Shown in pieces: positions 22,212-34,964 of a stretch of 64,000 bases of DNA. A model generated the notes under the pieces. It was not told the origin of the DNA, searched no databases, and saw only the letters and a program-made list of their open reading frames with translations. The stretch spans positions 14,244,568 to 14,308,567 of the forward strand of contig CM033400.1 of assembly GCA_019426215.1 (NCBI GenBank). The letters are read 5' to 3'. The translations under genes were made by a program, and so were the position numbers. Source of the DNA: Buddleja alternifolia. Taxonomy: Eukaryota > Streptophyta > Magnoliopsida > Lamiales > Scrophulariaceae. How positions within the stretch are numbered: the stretch's first letter is position 1; every line of letters begins with the position of its first letter.

Positions 22212-25193
22212 CTCAAAATGCCCTAGATGCTGATGCACCTCCGCCTCTTGAGGTCAATGTGGATTTGGATGTAGAAATGACAACAGTTGTGGATATCGCT
22301 AAAGAAATTGCTCAAGTCCTTCCTGATGCTGAAATATCACCAGCTCGTGAAGCAACTGTTCATGCTGAGCAGTCGATAGAAGTGGCCTCTGATATCCCAA
22401 CTGAAGCGATTGCCATTGTTCCTACTCCAACCAGACCTCCTCCCCGTGTCATCAGCTTCTTTTCTCGCGGCTATGATGTAAATGTTGAATATTACTTTGC
22501 GGCCCGAGAAAGTGACACCAAGCAATTGGTTGAAATGGAGATCACTTTCTAGGATGCTCTCCACAACTCTTCTCTTTCTAACTCGGAGAAATTTGAGTTT
22601 TTTGAGCGACTTGACAATCTTGGTCTTTACTCGCTTGAGCGTCTGCAATCGCGGTTAGAATACATTCAGCGACCAACGATCAATTTGACAGATTTTGACA
22701 GAGAGCATTTCAACTTTCCAGGTCGCTCTACAGAATCTTTCTATCCTCTTCGCCAGAATAAAATTGTCATCAAGAATCCCCACGTAGGTGATTGGCTGCA
22801 GAATCTAGATGAAGAGGATCTCAACAAAATTGGATACTCCGCTCTTCCAAAAATCGTTCGCTCACCACAAAACGCTCTCTCTTCTAGGCCCCTCAAACTT
22901 TGGAAAAGAAAAGGACCAGTTATTGCTGAGCATCCCAATCCTGTCAATTCTTGGTTAGAAGATAAAGATCTTGAATATCTTGCCAAACTGTGGGAAGACG
23001 ATTATGAAAGCGAATTCGATCGCTTTGAGAAGTATCTCGCCACTACAATAGATAAGAAGCTTGAAAAACTTGGCAAGCGGTGGATGATGGATGCTGCTTA
23101 GTGGGTTGAAGAAGTTGTTCTGCACTTCTACACTCTTGAAGAGCTTGTGAGATATCCGTTTTTGTTTTAATTTGGAGTTGAATATAGACGCCGAGGTTTT
23201 CCTATTTTTTTACTAGAGCGGCGCAAGAATCTTGTTGGGAATATTAGCAACTTGCCTTCTTACAGACAACCTATAGAACACTATATTCGCCAGCAACTTG
23301 CTTTATTCAGTCGGGGAGGATGCTACGTTTTTCATAGAAATCAGAATTTTGTCCAGCGTATCTTTCCAGATCTGAATGAGGATGCATCTACAAGAAAGCA
23401 TGATGCCATCCAAGGGCCCAGTCAAGCGCACATGTGACTTACTAATGAGCATCCTATTTTTCATAGAGATAGAAGAGCGATTCTTGAGAATGCTCATTTG
23501 CTAGACATTACTTTCAATGAACATTATGGCTTAAATAATTTCAGAGGTTATAATCGTTTGCCTGTCTTCATCTGTGAGCAAAATATTCAAGTGGCCAAAA
23601 TCCTATCACTAATCAGGCTAGTGGATCAAGAAGCTGCTCAAGCACTCATGCCATTTATTTTGGATTTTTATAACTCTTATGTTTTAGGTATCGATCTGCC
23701 AGAAGATGTGCATTTCGCACTAAGTCCTAAAGCGCATGAAGACGTTATATTCTTTATTTTGCAGACGAATGTGATCAGTCCAAGGCATGTGATGGAAGTG
23801 ATTGGTCCACTCTGGGTCATTGTTGTTGAGACATCATGTCCTTCAGTGGAGATTGTTGAAATGGACGTGGAACAAACTCCTACTGAGGAAGTCGCTCCTA
23901 TGCAAATCAAAGACGCCCCTAGCGCTCCAATAGTCGAGGTTTCAACTGTCGCTCAAGTTATAGAGATTGATGTAGCAACTCAATCTGTTGAGGAAGCGAT
24001 TCAAGAAGTGCAGGAAGAGATTGCTGAAAAACCAACAGAGCCATTTATCAGAGATAACGCTAAAGGTAAGGCTGTAGTCTCAAGCTCATCTCCTGTGCAT
24101 CCTACTTTCTCGGACTCAGATTCCGATAGCGATCGATGCTAAGCAGTTCACGCAAGCAGTAATGAACTCTCTAGTTGATATTCAGGGTTCTTGCTCTCAA
24201 TTAGCTGAATCTTCTCAAGATATAATCCGAACAGTGGAAAGACAGCGAGTGACTGACATGAGATATCAAGCATCTCAGTGCTCCTACAAAGTTGCTGATG
24301 AAATCACTCCATTCTAGGTTGTCTGAAGAGTTGCATCAGTTGATACTGAACGACATAATTCTTCCAATGTATTCAATCAGAGTATCGCTGAGCAGGTTGC
24401 TCTTTTAGTTGAAGAAGTCAAGCTTCTTTGCCGTGACATCATTGATCTAAATGCTAAACTTGATAATGTCAAGAAGGGGGAAAAGGGAAAAGATCAGTTG
24501 TTTAAGAGCTTTCAAAGTCTTGAAGACAAGCGCTGGAATGACTTAAACAAACTATTTCTTCCATCCAGCAGGCCGTCCTTAGAAAGCGTAAGCCACGCTT
24601 TTATAAAGGTTTTCCCATCCTAGACTTCTCAGTTGATCTTTTAGAAGAGTTGGGTATTTCGCCTATTGATGTTTTCATTCCTAAGTATGTGCCGAGAAAT
24701 AGAGCTCCAGTCACTAGAACTTTTGAAATATTTGAAGATCTCTTGTGTGAGCTGGAAACCATTTGGCTAAGGGGGTCTGAGTTGTTTTGAAGAACTGGCT
24801 GAAGGAATGAGAATACAATATGCCAATGAGACGCATAGTCGAATGGTAGACGCTAACAACATTTTATGGAACTTTGCTCATTAAATGTTCAAGCAAGAGC
24901 AAAAAGACGCTACCAAGCCCCAGCCTTCTTTAAGAACAAAATGAAAGAGCTAATGCTTCCTTGCAGTTTTATTTAAGCACTTTAAAGTTCCTTTATTAAT
25001 GTTTCTGTCTTTACTTTAACTCATTGTACTTACTGAACTATATTAAATGAATGAGTTTGGGCTGAAACATCTTTTTCTCGCTATTATGTACTAACTTGTA
25101 GCTAACTTTCTAACTGTTTAAACATTAACTTACAATCTTTTTCAGTCTTTATCTAGCTCTTGGATTATAAAAGAGTTAAGTTCTTGACATCAA

Positions 25194-25208
25194 CAAAAAG
25201 GGGGAAAT
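25194..25208 (+). other. Polypurine tract of copia-1
   Basis: AACAAAAAGGGGGAAA-type purine run directly before the 3' LTR start TGTTAGG. Confidence 0.85.
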
Positions 25209-26687
25209 TGTTAGGAATTTCGTGTTAGAAGTTTTGATGATGGCAAGATAAGTTTTATGTTAGACCCCAAATATTATGTAATTTTATTTTTCTTAATATA
25301 TGTTTAAGCGTTTAACAAGTTATCGAGTTTGTAATTTTATTAGGCTTGCAATTTTTTCTTTGTAGATTTTAGATTAAGTATTTGATACTAAGTCACTAAT
25401 AGAATTTTAGGTGAAGATGATGATCAGCGTTTGAAGTTAAGTGAAGATGAAGATTTGTTTTTAGCGTCTGTCAAACACTAAAGGATTATTTTAGGGTTGT
25501 TGAATCAAGTGCTCAAATGACTCAACCAATCAAGGATCATATTCACTTGAAATTAATTCTCAAGTCATGAAGGACTTAAATGCAATCATCAACGGACATT
25601 TATTTCCAACGGGAAATAAATTCAAATGCATTAAATGCCTGATAAGTGCATTAAATGTGACAAGATATTATGACTTGTGGACAAGCCACCTTTTGACTAG
25701 ACTGTCAAAAATCTGAGTTCGAAACGTGCTCATGTCCAATCGGAACCAGCAGAAATTGAGGAATGTCAGAAAGGGACTGTTTAACGCCCTATGTGAGATA
25801 CATAAGCTCACATGTGTCCAATAGACACATCCTAAGAAACCCTATAAATAGTACCCTTCAGCAAACCCTAAGAACACACGTACATGCACAAGAAAAAGGT
25901 CTAAATTTTGCTAAAATTATTTGAGAGAAAAGCTTATAAACTCCATAGCCAAAAATCCTCTCAAGCTTTTTATACATTCCAAAGACAGTCATAGATATCT
26001 CGAACCTCTTCAGAGAAGAACCCTAAATTCCTATTGAGATGTCCCAAATTGTTTGAACTTTCCAACATCAAACAAACACGTGACAATACCCTCAACATCT
26101 TTCATCTGATTGAGAAAGTTTGTTGATTCTACAAGCAGCATTTATGTGTGAGAGAAACTTGTTGAATAATGTATTTATTGGTGATGAAGTCTATGTGATT
26201 AAGGAGCTCAAGATCATCTTCCCTTTCATCTATTTTGTAAAAGTCTCTGTGTGGCTCTTCGATAATTAATCTAGTGAGTCCCTCCAAGCACAAAAGAAAA
26301 GAAGGAATTAGTTGGGATTACATCACCCAGTGAACCTTACAATATCTTGTGTTATTTACTATTTTTTTGATTTACTTTACATTTGCATATTATATCTTGA
26401 AAAAACATTTAAAACGGTTAAGCGACTAATTCAAGTTCAAGAGAACGCTAAGTTATAAAATCATTTCTGCTGTGCTAACCCTGATTAAGTGATTGAAATA
26501 TTACCCCACTTTAGTAATTATTGAAATCACTAAGTCTAAGTTATCCATTCCTAAGCGCTTGACCTAGCGCTAAGCTTGCCAAGCGTTCAAATTCTTCAAA
26601 ATAATACAATTTTTTTTAAAGTTGAAAATGACTTAAGGGTCTCAACCCCCCGTTCTAGACCCTTTTGTATGCCACTTTGGACCATCA
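25209..26687 (+). repeat. 3' LTR of copia-1
   Basis: Begins TGTTAGGAATTTCGTG and ends GGACCATCA, 1479 bp. Differs from the 5' LTR by many substitutions and indels, so the insertion is not recent. Confidence 0.9.
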
Positions 26688-27150
26688 AAATTAGCTAACA
26701 CTTGTGCTTTGATAGCTAGTCTCCTTTAATACTCAATACTGTGCTCACTGAGTTCCACCGCCCATTTAACCATTCTTCTCGATATGTTGGGGCTTGACTG
26801 TATTCTCTTCAAGGGGTGGTTAGTGAGCACCACCACTGGATGTGACCGGAAGTATGACCTTAACTTCCTAGCCGCCACTTCTCAATGAAAGGGTATCTTG
26901 GCTCGGTCGCCCTTAGTAGTCTGCTGATATAATATATGGGTTTGTGATCCCCATGATCATCCCAAATGAATACTGCACTGACAGCTTCCTGGGTAACTGC
27001 CAAATATAGATAAAGTGTTTCCCCGTCTAGGGGCTTAGTGATCAGTAGCGGGGAAACCAAGTATTCCTTTTATTTCTCAAAGGCCAGTTGACACGAAGCA
27101 TCACATTCGAAGCTTTTAGCTTTCCTTATTGCTTTTAGCATCCAATTCAA
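26688..27150 (-). pseudogene. Tat RNase H domain remnant
   Basis: The minus strand carries LITKPLDGETLYLYLAVTQE and PIYYISRLLRATEPRYPFIE, the RT-linked RNase H of the Tat branch. Just upstream on the minus strand, a thumb/connection stretch (KAKSFECDASCQLAF-like, with a stop) reaches about 27145 and then breaks off at the chromovirus remnant. The RT core is missing from the whole window. Confidence 0.85.
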
Positions 27151-27159
27151 GTAATAATG

Positions 27160-27324
27160 TATAGAATATTACTTGATTTAATATGTAATAATAATAGTAC
27201 TTACATACCTAAGGAATATTCGAATAAGTGGACAGACTTAAGCATCAATTTGCATCCATGTAGAGCCTTAAAGATTAATATGTTTGTTTAGAGATATGAG
27301 GCAAAATAAGGAGAAGAAGAAGAT
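27160..27324 (+). repeat. Fragment of the chromovirus 5' LTR
   Basis: Matches 39103-39266 in the 3' LTR with few differences. The first 63 bp and everything after 165 bp of matching text are missing. Confidence 0.75.
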
Positions 27325-29493
27325 TAATGCGCATCGAGTCGTACAAGGCCACTTCAATGTTAAGTCAGAAAGAGTTGACATGGTGAATGCGGATTGCTTC
27401 ATTCCGTTCTGTTAAACTACTCAATCTTTCGTCTTGTAATGATCGTGTGAAGTGAGAGGTAAATGTGTTAGGAAGGAACTTTTAGGGTGATTCTCCTTGC
27501 ACTGTAGAAGACGAAGGATTTCTATTCGCGAACATAGATTTACTTTTCCCTATCCCTTTCTCGTACCTCTGTTGAAACAAATTTTTTATTGATTCATGTT
27601 TCTTTATCATGGTTGAGAATCTAGTAAGCTCCATTATTGAAAGTTATGTTCCTTTCATGATTGAGAAACTCTCGTATTCGGAATTCTTTACTGTTTATAA
27701 TTTAATTCTAGAGAGTTTCGTTCCTTGGAGTTTATTTTTATATCCACTCTTTGGAAACCTCTTGACATTTTGTTCTATAATTCTATTCATAAGTTCGAAT
27801 ACCTGTTGAGTTGTTAACCTTTGAGGCGGATTCACTCTTATTATAGACTCATCATTTTGAATTACATTTTCTATTCTACTCCAACTGTTGAGACATAATA
27901 ATTCTCTCTTAATTAGCAATGTTTCTTGATTCCTTTATGTGAAAATTGATGTTTGCTATATTTATGATACTCAATTGACCAATCCTCTCATAAAACCTTG
28001 AGCTTGTAGCTATTTACATTACTCTCATTCAGTTTTTATAATTTTCTCAATAAACTGTTGCTTAATCCATTTACATTGAGTAAATCTTTGAATCCATCGA
28101 TCTTTCAACTTTACATTAGATTTATCTTTCATTTGTATTCTTGAAGCTCATCCAAAAAGTCCCTTAGTTCTTGAATATTGGGACAACAACAATTTTCATT
28201 TTAGATCTTTGCTATATCATATAAGGTATGCATTTGCCAATTGAATTACTTATTTCTAATCTTGATCACATATTGAACCACTTTTCCTTGCAAACATTTT
28301 CGGCTCTTCAATTTATCTATCTAAGTGTTATTTATGTTCTATTTTTCTCTTTCATCGATTTTATCTATTTGAGATTGTTTGTAACCACTTTTGGCCAATA
28401 GATTATTGTTGGAGGACGGTTCAATTTTATCACAGAATCGTCATTTTAAGTCGTGATTTCACTCTACTCCTATTATTGACTCCTTATAATTGTCTTTTAC
28501 TAGTTGTACCCCTTGCTCATCCATCTCTTATTTGACAATTAGGTTTATCATTTGTCGATATTCGAATTACTAATCATCTTCTGTGAGATCTTGAATTTGC
28601 ATCCACATCGTTTTAAATGTATGCTTCTTAGATACTCTCTTGTATGGAATTTATCTCCATTCAAGAATTTCAATATCGTCATCCTATATCCACACTCCTA
28701 ATTGATCTGAACACCTACATTTTGGTCTTGTTATCTTTAAACTTCTCCAAATTGAATCATTTTTCTTTGTTCAGGTTGAGGTTAAGCAATTCACTTTCTA
28801 GGATCATATGTAATTTGTATTTTCCACTTGAATTGTTTAATTTTAACCTTGTCCATAGTTTAAATCATTTGTATCGTAACTCCTTGTGTTTCCTCTATTC
28901 CCATTTGTTGAGAAGACATTCATGTTGTATCTTTCGTTTCCTATATGATCTATTTAACATTTGAAATTGGTTATAATTACTTTGTGTTACAACATATTTG
29001 AATGAAAAATTGATTTATTCTTAAGATACCGCGACATCATTGTAAGCTATTGTAGGTATGACAAATTTGATTTTGAAAAAAAAAAAATCACATACTACCA
29101 TTCAAAGACCTCTACAACTTTGAAATCTTCATCTCATTTTTTATTATTCAATGTCTCAGTATTACCAATTTTTTTTTAATTACTCAATTATTCATCTTGC
29201 AAAATCTTGAATTCTTATTTTTACAACTTTAGTGCGTCTTCCCTTTAAACTAAATGTCACTTCAATTTTGTATTGTATGATCACCTTTATTTGGAATTAT
29301 TCTCGAGCACCAAGCTACATCATTTACCTTTCTGGGGAAATCTCTTAACGATCAATATAGTTGGTTGCCATTGGTATAAGTGAGTAGTCATATCACTTAC
29401 GAAACTAGGCATGAGAGAAAAATATCACGATGGAAAGCTTTATGGGTGACAAATGAAGACTTAAGCAAAGTGACTATCAAGGGAACTAGTAGA
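27325..29493. other. Unassigned AT-rich interior of the chromovirus
   Basis: No domain recognised on either strand. A 74-codon minus frame at 27695-27919 and a 106-codon plus frame at 28644-28964 lack recognisable motifs. Most likely a heavily mutated gag-pol region or another unrecognised insertion. Confidence 0.3.
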
Positions 29494-31155
29494 TGTTAGG
29501 AATCCCGTACAGGAAAACAGAGAATTGCAGCGAAAGATTCGAGGATTCCTACCTGTAGATCACAAAATAGATCTGATGATTTTTCATGGGTTTCGCAAAA
29601 TTTAGAACGAATAAACATAACCTTTTGATTCGTTTATTGATTCTGCAAAACATCAATCCTCCAAGGGATCCTGTCTCTAAAGTTTCACGCGAAACGAGCC
29701 TTCGAAAGATCCCGAGACTCCTTCTTCTTTACAGTAGTGGACGGCTAGAGAGGAGAGAGGGGAGAGAGTTCTTTTCTTTTTTGTGTTGTGTAATTCTATC
29801 TTGCTACTTACTTAGGGTTTGTTTCACTATAGGAGTCCTATTTAAACTTAACTAGCTTGTGGAACAAATTGAAGGCTACTCCAAAACCCTAAGTGGCCGC
29901 CCCTCCTAGGGCTTCCTTGGACTGGGTGGACTTTTAATTGGCTTGTCTAATTTCTAGCCCATCTGTATATATTTAAATTTAAATCCAATTTAAATATAAT
30001 ATATACTATTAATTAATTCCAATTAATTAATGTACTAATCAAATAATTTAATTTAATCCAATTGAATTAAATATTTAATTAATTGATTTAATCTAATTAA
30101 ATAAATCAGTCCATTTAATTCTTTCTAAAAGATTTACACAAAAAGATACATCCCGCTCGTTTTTTATAGCGCGACTCTTTAGGTTCGTCTCAATTAGCAA
30201 AGGGAGGAATTACCTAAGGATGTGAGTGTCACCTAGCCAGTCCCGTGGACTCACATGGTAACCCAATTGAGTACCAAATGAACGAATCATTTTACGAACC
30301 TCTTGATCATAAATGCCGTATAAGTATAAGCCCTTCACTGACGTATCCCGATCAAGTGAGAGTCATGGAAAATGTCAAACTCACTAAACTTGATACTGTG
30401 CATTAGATTATAGCATAATGAAATTACTAAACTACCCTCAATGTCCCACATGAGTTAGTTGTTATGCTTTGGCGAAAGACTTATAATTTCATTAGCCTAT
30501 AATCGCACAGGATACTTTCTCGTTTACTATCGAGACAGTGAATCCAATCTTGGCGATCACTGATCAACTGCTACTTGTCTCATTGATATTGCACTTCGAG
30601 GTCGACCCCACCGACGGGTGATATGGGCCTAACTACTCTGTTAACAGATCCAATAATACAAGCACATTGATCATGAACCCTCAGGTTTAAGGCTCACGCA
30701 TACTATTACGATCAGTAATCCAATCATTGGCAGTCACTGAGTAAATACCCATGCGATCGGATTACTACGAGTCGTGTTCGAATATGTCAATTCCATTGAC
30801 ATATCTATGATACTTGCTACCACTATCCCTATAGTGTTTGACTGGCACTCATCGTCGGAGCATGTGTCATACAAGTCAAATCTTAATGCACAATTAAGAT
30901 TCTTTGACTTGCGAACCCTTTTAAGTGATAAGGTGTAAGACTCTTCCCATGCCACGTCTTTATTCCATAAAGGGCGAAGATTCAAACTTTTATTCACATG
31001 GACTATATGTTCAATACTTATTTAGATGCCATAAAGATTTATATGAACAAAATGTAGATGCCTTTATTAATATCGTTCTAATAGTTTGTACAACATAATA
31101 AGATACCCTAATATAACTATTTGTCCTCATTGGCATCTAGGGCATATACCTAACA
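29494..31155 (-). repeat. 3' LTR of copia-2
   Basis: 1662 bp, closely similar to 36750-38410. AT-rich with repeated AATTAATT-type text. A short plus-strand frame near 29586-29855 recurs in both LTRs and is antisense LTR sequence. Confidence 0.95.
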
Positions 31156-34100
31156 ATCTCCCACTTGCACGTAGTGCCAATCGCTTTGGTATCTTATACC
31201 CATCTTCTCAAGATGTTGCTCTAGCACCGCCTGCGCTAATGGCTTAATGAGTGGGTCAGCTACGTTATCCGCTGAAGCTATTTTCTGCACGGCGATGTCG
31301 CCTCTTCCAACGATTTCTCGAATTATGTGATATCTCCTCTCTATGTGTTTGGATTTGTTGTGAGACCTTGGTTCCTTTGCTTGCGTGATGGCTCCGTTGT
31401 TGTCACACCATAGTGGCAACGAAAGCTCCATGCTAGGAGCAACTTGAGGTTTAGTAATGAACTTCTTTATCTAAACAGCCTCCTAGGCTGCCACATATTC
31501 AGCTTCGGTGGTCGAATCGGCAGTTGTGCTTTGCTTGGAACTTTTCCAAGACACTGCTCCACCGTTCAAAGTGAATATGAACCCAGAAGTGGATTTTCGG
31601 TCGTCGATGTCAGATTTGAAATCTGAATCAGTATAACCATCCACTTTCATTTCTCCATTGCCATATGTGAGGATCATATCTTTAGTTCTTCTCAAGTACT
31701 TTAAGATTGATTTCACAGCCATCCAATGTTCTTTACCTGGGTTAGCTTGAAACCTACTTACTACGCTCACACCGTATACAAGATCTGATCTCGTGCATAA
31801 CATAGCGTACATGAGATTTCCCATTGCTGATGAATAGGGGATGGTATTCATTTCTCTTCGATCTTCCTCACTTTGAGGACTCATCTTTTTGGAGAGATGA
31901 ATTCCATGTCTCATGGGCAAAAGACCTCTTTTAGAATTTTCCATCCCAAATCGCTTCAGGACCTTTTCTAAGTAGAGGGCTTGGGAGAGACCTATTGTCT
32001 TATTCGATCTATCCCTGTAGATTCGAATTCCTAGGACACAGGTGGCTCCATGGCTTAACCGAAGTTAGCAAACCTGTATCATTCCCTATAAGTAGAATGT
32101 CGTCCACGTATAGTACCAGGAATGATATCTTGCTCCCACTGACCCTTTTATAGACACATGGTCCATCCTCATTTTTGATAAAGCCGTTGTTTTGTACTTC
32201 TTCATCAAAACGAAGGTTCCAACTGTAAGAGGCCTGCTTCAGTCCATAAATGGACCTATTTAACTTGCAGACCTTATGAGAATCGGCATTGGATAGAAAA
32301 CCTTTGGGCTACTCCATATAAATATCCTCCTCGAGGATCCATTTAGGAAGGCGATTTTCACATCCATTTGCCAGATCTCATAATCCAGGTATGCAGCTAT
32401 TGAAAGTAGAATTCTAATGGATTTGATCATAGCTACTGGTGAAAAGGTTTCCTCATAGTCAATGCCCTCCTTCTGACTATACCCTTTCGCCACTAGCCTG
32501 GCCTTATAGGTATCCACCTTGCCATCCAGACCTATCTTTCTCTTATAGATCCATTTTCATCCAATAGGTACAATACCTTTGGGAGGATCTACTAGATTCC
32601 AGACTTGGTTCGAATACATCGAATCCATTTCCGCTTTCATAGATTCATGCCATTTTGCAGAATCCATATCCATCATTGCCTGGTCATAACTACAGGGATC
32701 ATCTCCATGGTTTCCTTCTGCTACTCCATACAAATTATGCTCTCCTTGTAGCAGAGAACCATATCTCGCAGGCGGTTGAGATACTCTAGTAGACCTGCGC
32801 ACTGATGGTTGTGTCATTTTTGGGTCAGGTTGGGTCTCTTGAACAGTGTCTTCCACAAGGGATTCATTTTGTTCTTGTAGAACAATACTTCTACCAGCTC
32901 CTCTTTCTCGAATGATTTCTTCTTCGAGAAAGATTACCTATAAGACAACAATGATTCTCTGATCATCGGGAAGGTAGAAAAGGTATCCCATAGAATCCTC
33001 GGGATATCCAACAAATCGCGCTTTTATGGACCTAGCCTCCAATTTCTCTACCTTGGTCTTTTTCACGTAAGCTGGGCAACCCCATATTCTTACATGTTTC
33101 AGATTAGGCTTCCTTCCACGCCATATTTGATATGGTGTTCTAGGAACAGATTTGGAGGGGCATCTATTTAGAATGTGAGTTGCTGTAAGCAGCGCGTGTC
33201 CCCACAATGAAATGGGCAAATCTGTGTAGCTGAGCATGGATCGAACCATGTCCAACAGTGTTCGATTCCTTCATTTTGCTACGCCATTTAATTGTGGAGT
33301 TGCTGGAGGAGTAAGCTGTAACAGTATGCCATGTTCCCGAAGGAACTGGTCAAACTCCGCATTCATATACTCGCCACCGCGGTCAGACCGAAATGTCTTG
33401 ATATAATGCCCGATTTGGTTTTGGACTAAAGTTTTGAATTCAATGAATTTCTCCAATGATTCAGACTTGTACTTTATTAAATACACATAGCCATACCTAG
33501 AATGGTCATCGGTAAATGTGATGAAGTACTGAAAACCACCGCGGGCCATATTTCCAAATGGTCCGCACACATCATTATTAACTAGACCTAAGACTTCTGT
33601 GGCTCTTTCAAAATTCCCTGTGAAGGGGGACTTGGTCATTTTGCCTTGGATACAAGACTCACAAGTGGGATAGGGATCTGATCCCAATGAGTCTATGGCT
33701 CCATCCTTTTCTAACTCGTGTAGTCTTTGGTCCCCGACATGACCTAGTCTCAAGTGCCATAGTTGTCTCAAGTTTGTTTCATACATTCTGCGTTTTCTTG
33801 TTATAGTATTAACATTACAATCATTTTGGACATTAATATAATATAAATCATTTATTAAAGACGCATTTCCAACACATTTATTTCTAAAATAAATGTCACA
33901 AGAATTGTTCATAAAGGAAAATAAATAACCTTTCCTGACTAAAACAGGAATTGAAACAATATTCTTAAGCCCGTTGGGCAAAACAAGGCAATTGTCTAAA
34001 TATAATAAATGTCCAGATGATAAACTAAGGGAAGTGGTGCCAATATGTGAGGCTGCTACACTATGACCGCTGCCAACATTGATCATCACTTCACCATGCT

Positions 34101-34170
34101 CCAGCTTCTTACTTCTTTCCAGCTCATGATTCATAACACATATGTGAGCACTAACCCCTGAGTCTAGAAT
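31150..34170 (-). pseudogene. Copia-2 pol: protease, integrase, RT, RNase H
   Basis: Protease LDSGVSAHICVMN lies at about 34135-34168, after a stop. Integrase has the HHCC finger (HLRLGHVGDQRLH, CESCIQGK), core motifs TFTDDHSRYG and RSDRGGEY, and PQLNGVA; the catalytic Glu that should follow is Lys and the next codon is TGA (about 33275). Then come the RT start (ARLVAKGYSQKEGIDYEETF near 32500), YVDDI near 32110, and RNase H with DGYTDSDFKSDIDDRKSTSG and TTEAEYVAA near 31490-31640. The final frame reads through the polypurine tract, and its stop (TAG at 31150-31152) is supplied by the first bases of the LTR. Several frameshifts separate the parts. Confidence 0.9.
31156..31167 (-). other. Polypurine tract of copia-2
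   Basis: Minus-strand CAAGTGGGAGAT adjoins the LTR start, the usual form in many plant copia elements. Confidence 0.85.
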
Positions 34171-34964
34171 CTAGGAAGTTGAAAATATGGTAGCAGAACA
34201 ATTTGTTTCTAAAACATTAAGTTCTATACCTGAAGTAATTTTTGCTTTCAGCTTGGGACAGTCATGTTTCCAGTGCCCCATCTCATGGCAGTGAAGACAT
34301 GTGTCTGTCTTCTTTGGACCCTTTTTCTTAAACTTCTGAGTCTTTGTGATTTTGGGTTCTCTGATTTTGCCAGCTAGTTCAGTGTTACTTGAAATAACAA
34401 GAAACTTGAATGCACCCCAACTCTCTTTCATTCGTTGTTGTGCAGTCATCAGCTTGCTCATAAGTGTCGAGAGTGATCCTTCAATGTCATCCATGTCTAA
34501 ATTGATGACGAACTCCAAGAAAGATCTAGGGAATGATTGGAGAATGAGGTCCACCTGTAGGTGAAGGTCCATGTAGTAACCCAGATACCTAAGCTTGTCT
34601 AGCATCAAGATCATCTTCAAAACATGATCTTTAACATCCTCATTCTCATTCATTTTTATGTTGAAGAGCTCATTAGATACATAGTATCTGACGGACTATC
34701 CATGTTTTCATGCGTGCGTTGTAACTCGCCACACATGGAGCTCAACATATAATCTCTAACTTTACGAGCATCAGAGACCCAATCTGAGTATGCTAGTTTG
34801 ACTGAATCATCCTCGTTGACCCCAGGCCTCGGTGGTCGATCTAGTTCCAGCATGTACTCAAGATTTTCATCATTTAGGACTATCCTCAGACCTCTGTTCC
34901 AATCAGAGAAATTTTGGTCGTTCAACACGTTCTTTTCAAGCAAAACTTTAAGTGGGTTTACCAT
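34171..34964 (-). pseudogene. Copia-2 gag
   Basis: Start ATG at 34962-34964 follows a leader segment identical in kind to that before copia-3 gag. Residues NFSDWNRGLR mark the N-terminal copia gag domain. After an internal deletion with frameshift near 34690-34660, the capsid resumes with NENEDVKDHVLKMI and LQVDLILQSFP. The zinc knuckle CLHCHEMGHWKHDC (CX2CX4HX4C) is intact near 34270-34310. The main body differs clearly from copia-3 gag although leader, knuckle and pol are nearly the same. Confidence 0.85.

Larger units (their letters stand above)
18539..24960 (+). pseudogene. Large intron-containing accessory gene of copia-1
   Basis: Function unknown. The frame starts at 18539, where CTG stands in the place expected for ATG, and runs to 19081. 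After removal of the solo LTR (19082-21172) and one TSD copy it continues in frame through 21173-21867. Two short introns fit exactly: 21868-21948 and 22135-22211, both phase 1 with GTAAG donors and CAG acceptors. The third exon runs in one frame from 22212 to 24142 through four stops (22550, 23099, 23168, 23435); after shifts, coding-like text goes on to about 24960. The product would exceed 1300 residues. The N-terminal part (to about residue 250) contains LTPQILSTLLQLPTHGGEVE and LKVNWARYVF and resembles plant transposon-associated hypothetical proteins. A Lys/Pro-rich basic stretch, an acidic Val/Glu-rich stretch (about 23850-24060) and a C-terminal coiled coil (about 24380-24530) follow. 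I see no clear signal peptide or membrane span. It is like an env-position gene, but env function is unproven. Confidence 0.65.
10995..26687 (+). mobile_element. Copia-1: long Ty1/copia element (SIRE/Maximus-like) with extra gene
   Basis: Two LTRs (10995-12481 and 25209-26687) flank a 12.7-kb interior with an initiator tRNA-Met primer site at 12484, gag, pol in copia order (protease, integrase, RT, RNase H), a large extra gene (18539-24960) and a polypurine tract at 25194-25208. The long coiled-coil gag and a large ORF beyond pol fit the SIRE/Maximus lineage. Flanks AACTC and AAATT do not form a clean TSD, but removing the element brings the Tat RNase H and aRNase H halves together. Many stops in gag and pol show it is old. 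It contains a solo LTR at 19082-21172. Confidence 0.9.

Noticed and set aside
28644..28964. 106-codon plus-strand frame rich in Leu, Phe and Ser
   Set aside because: AT-rich composition gives such residues by chance. No motif seen and no neighbours that support it.
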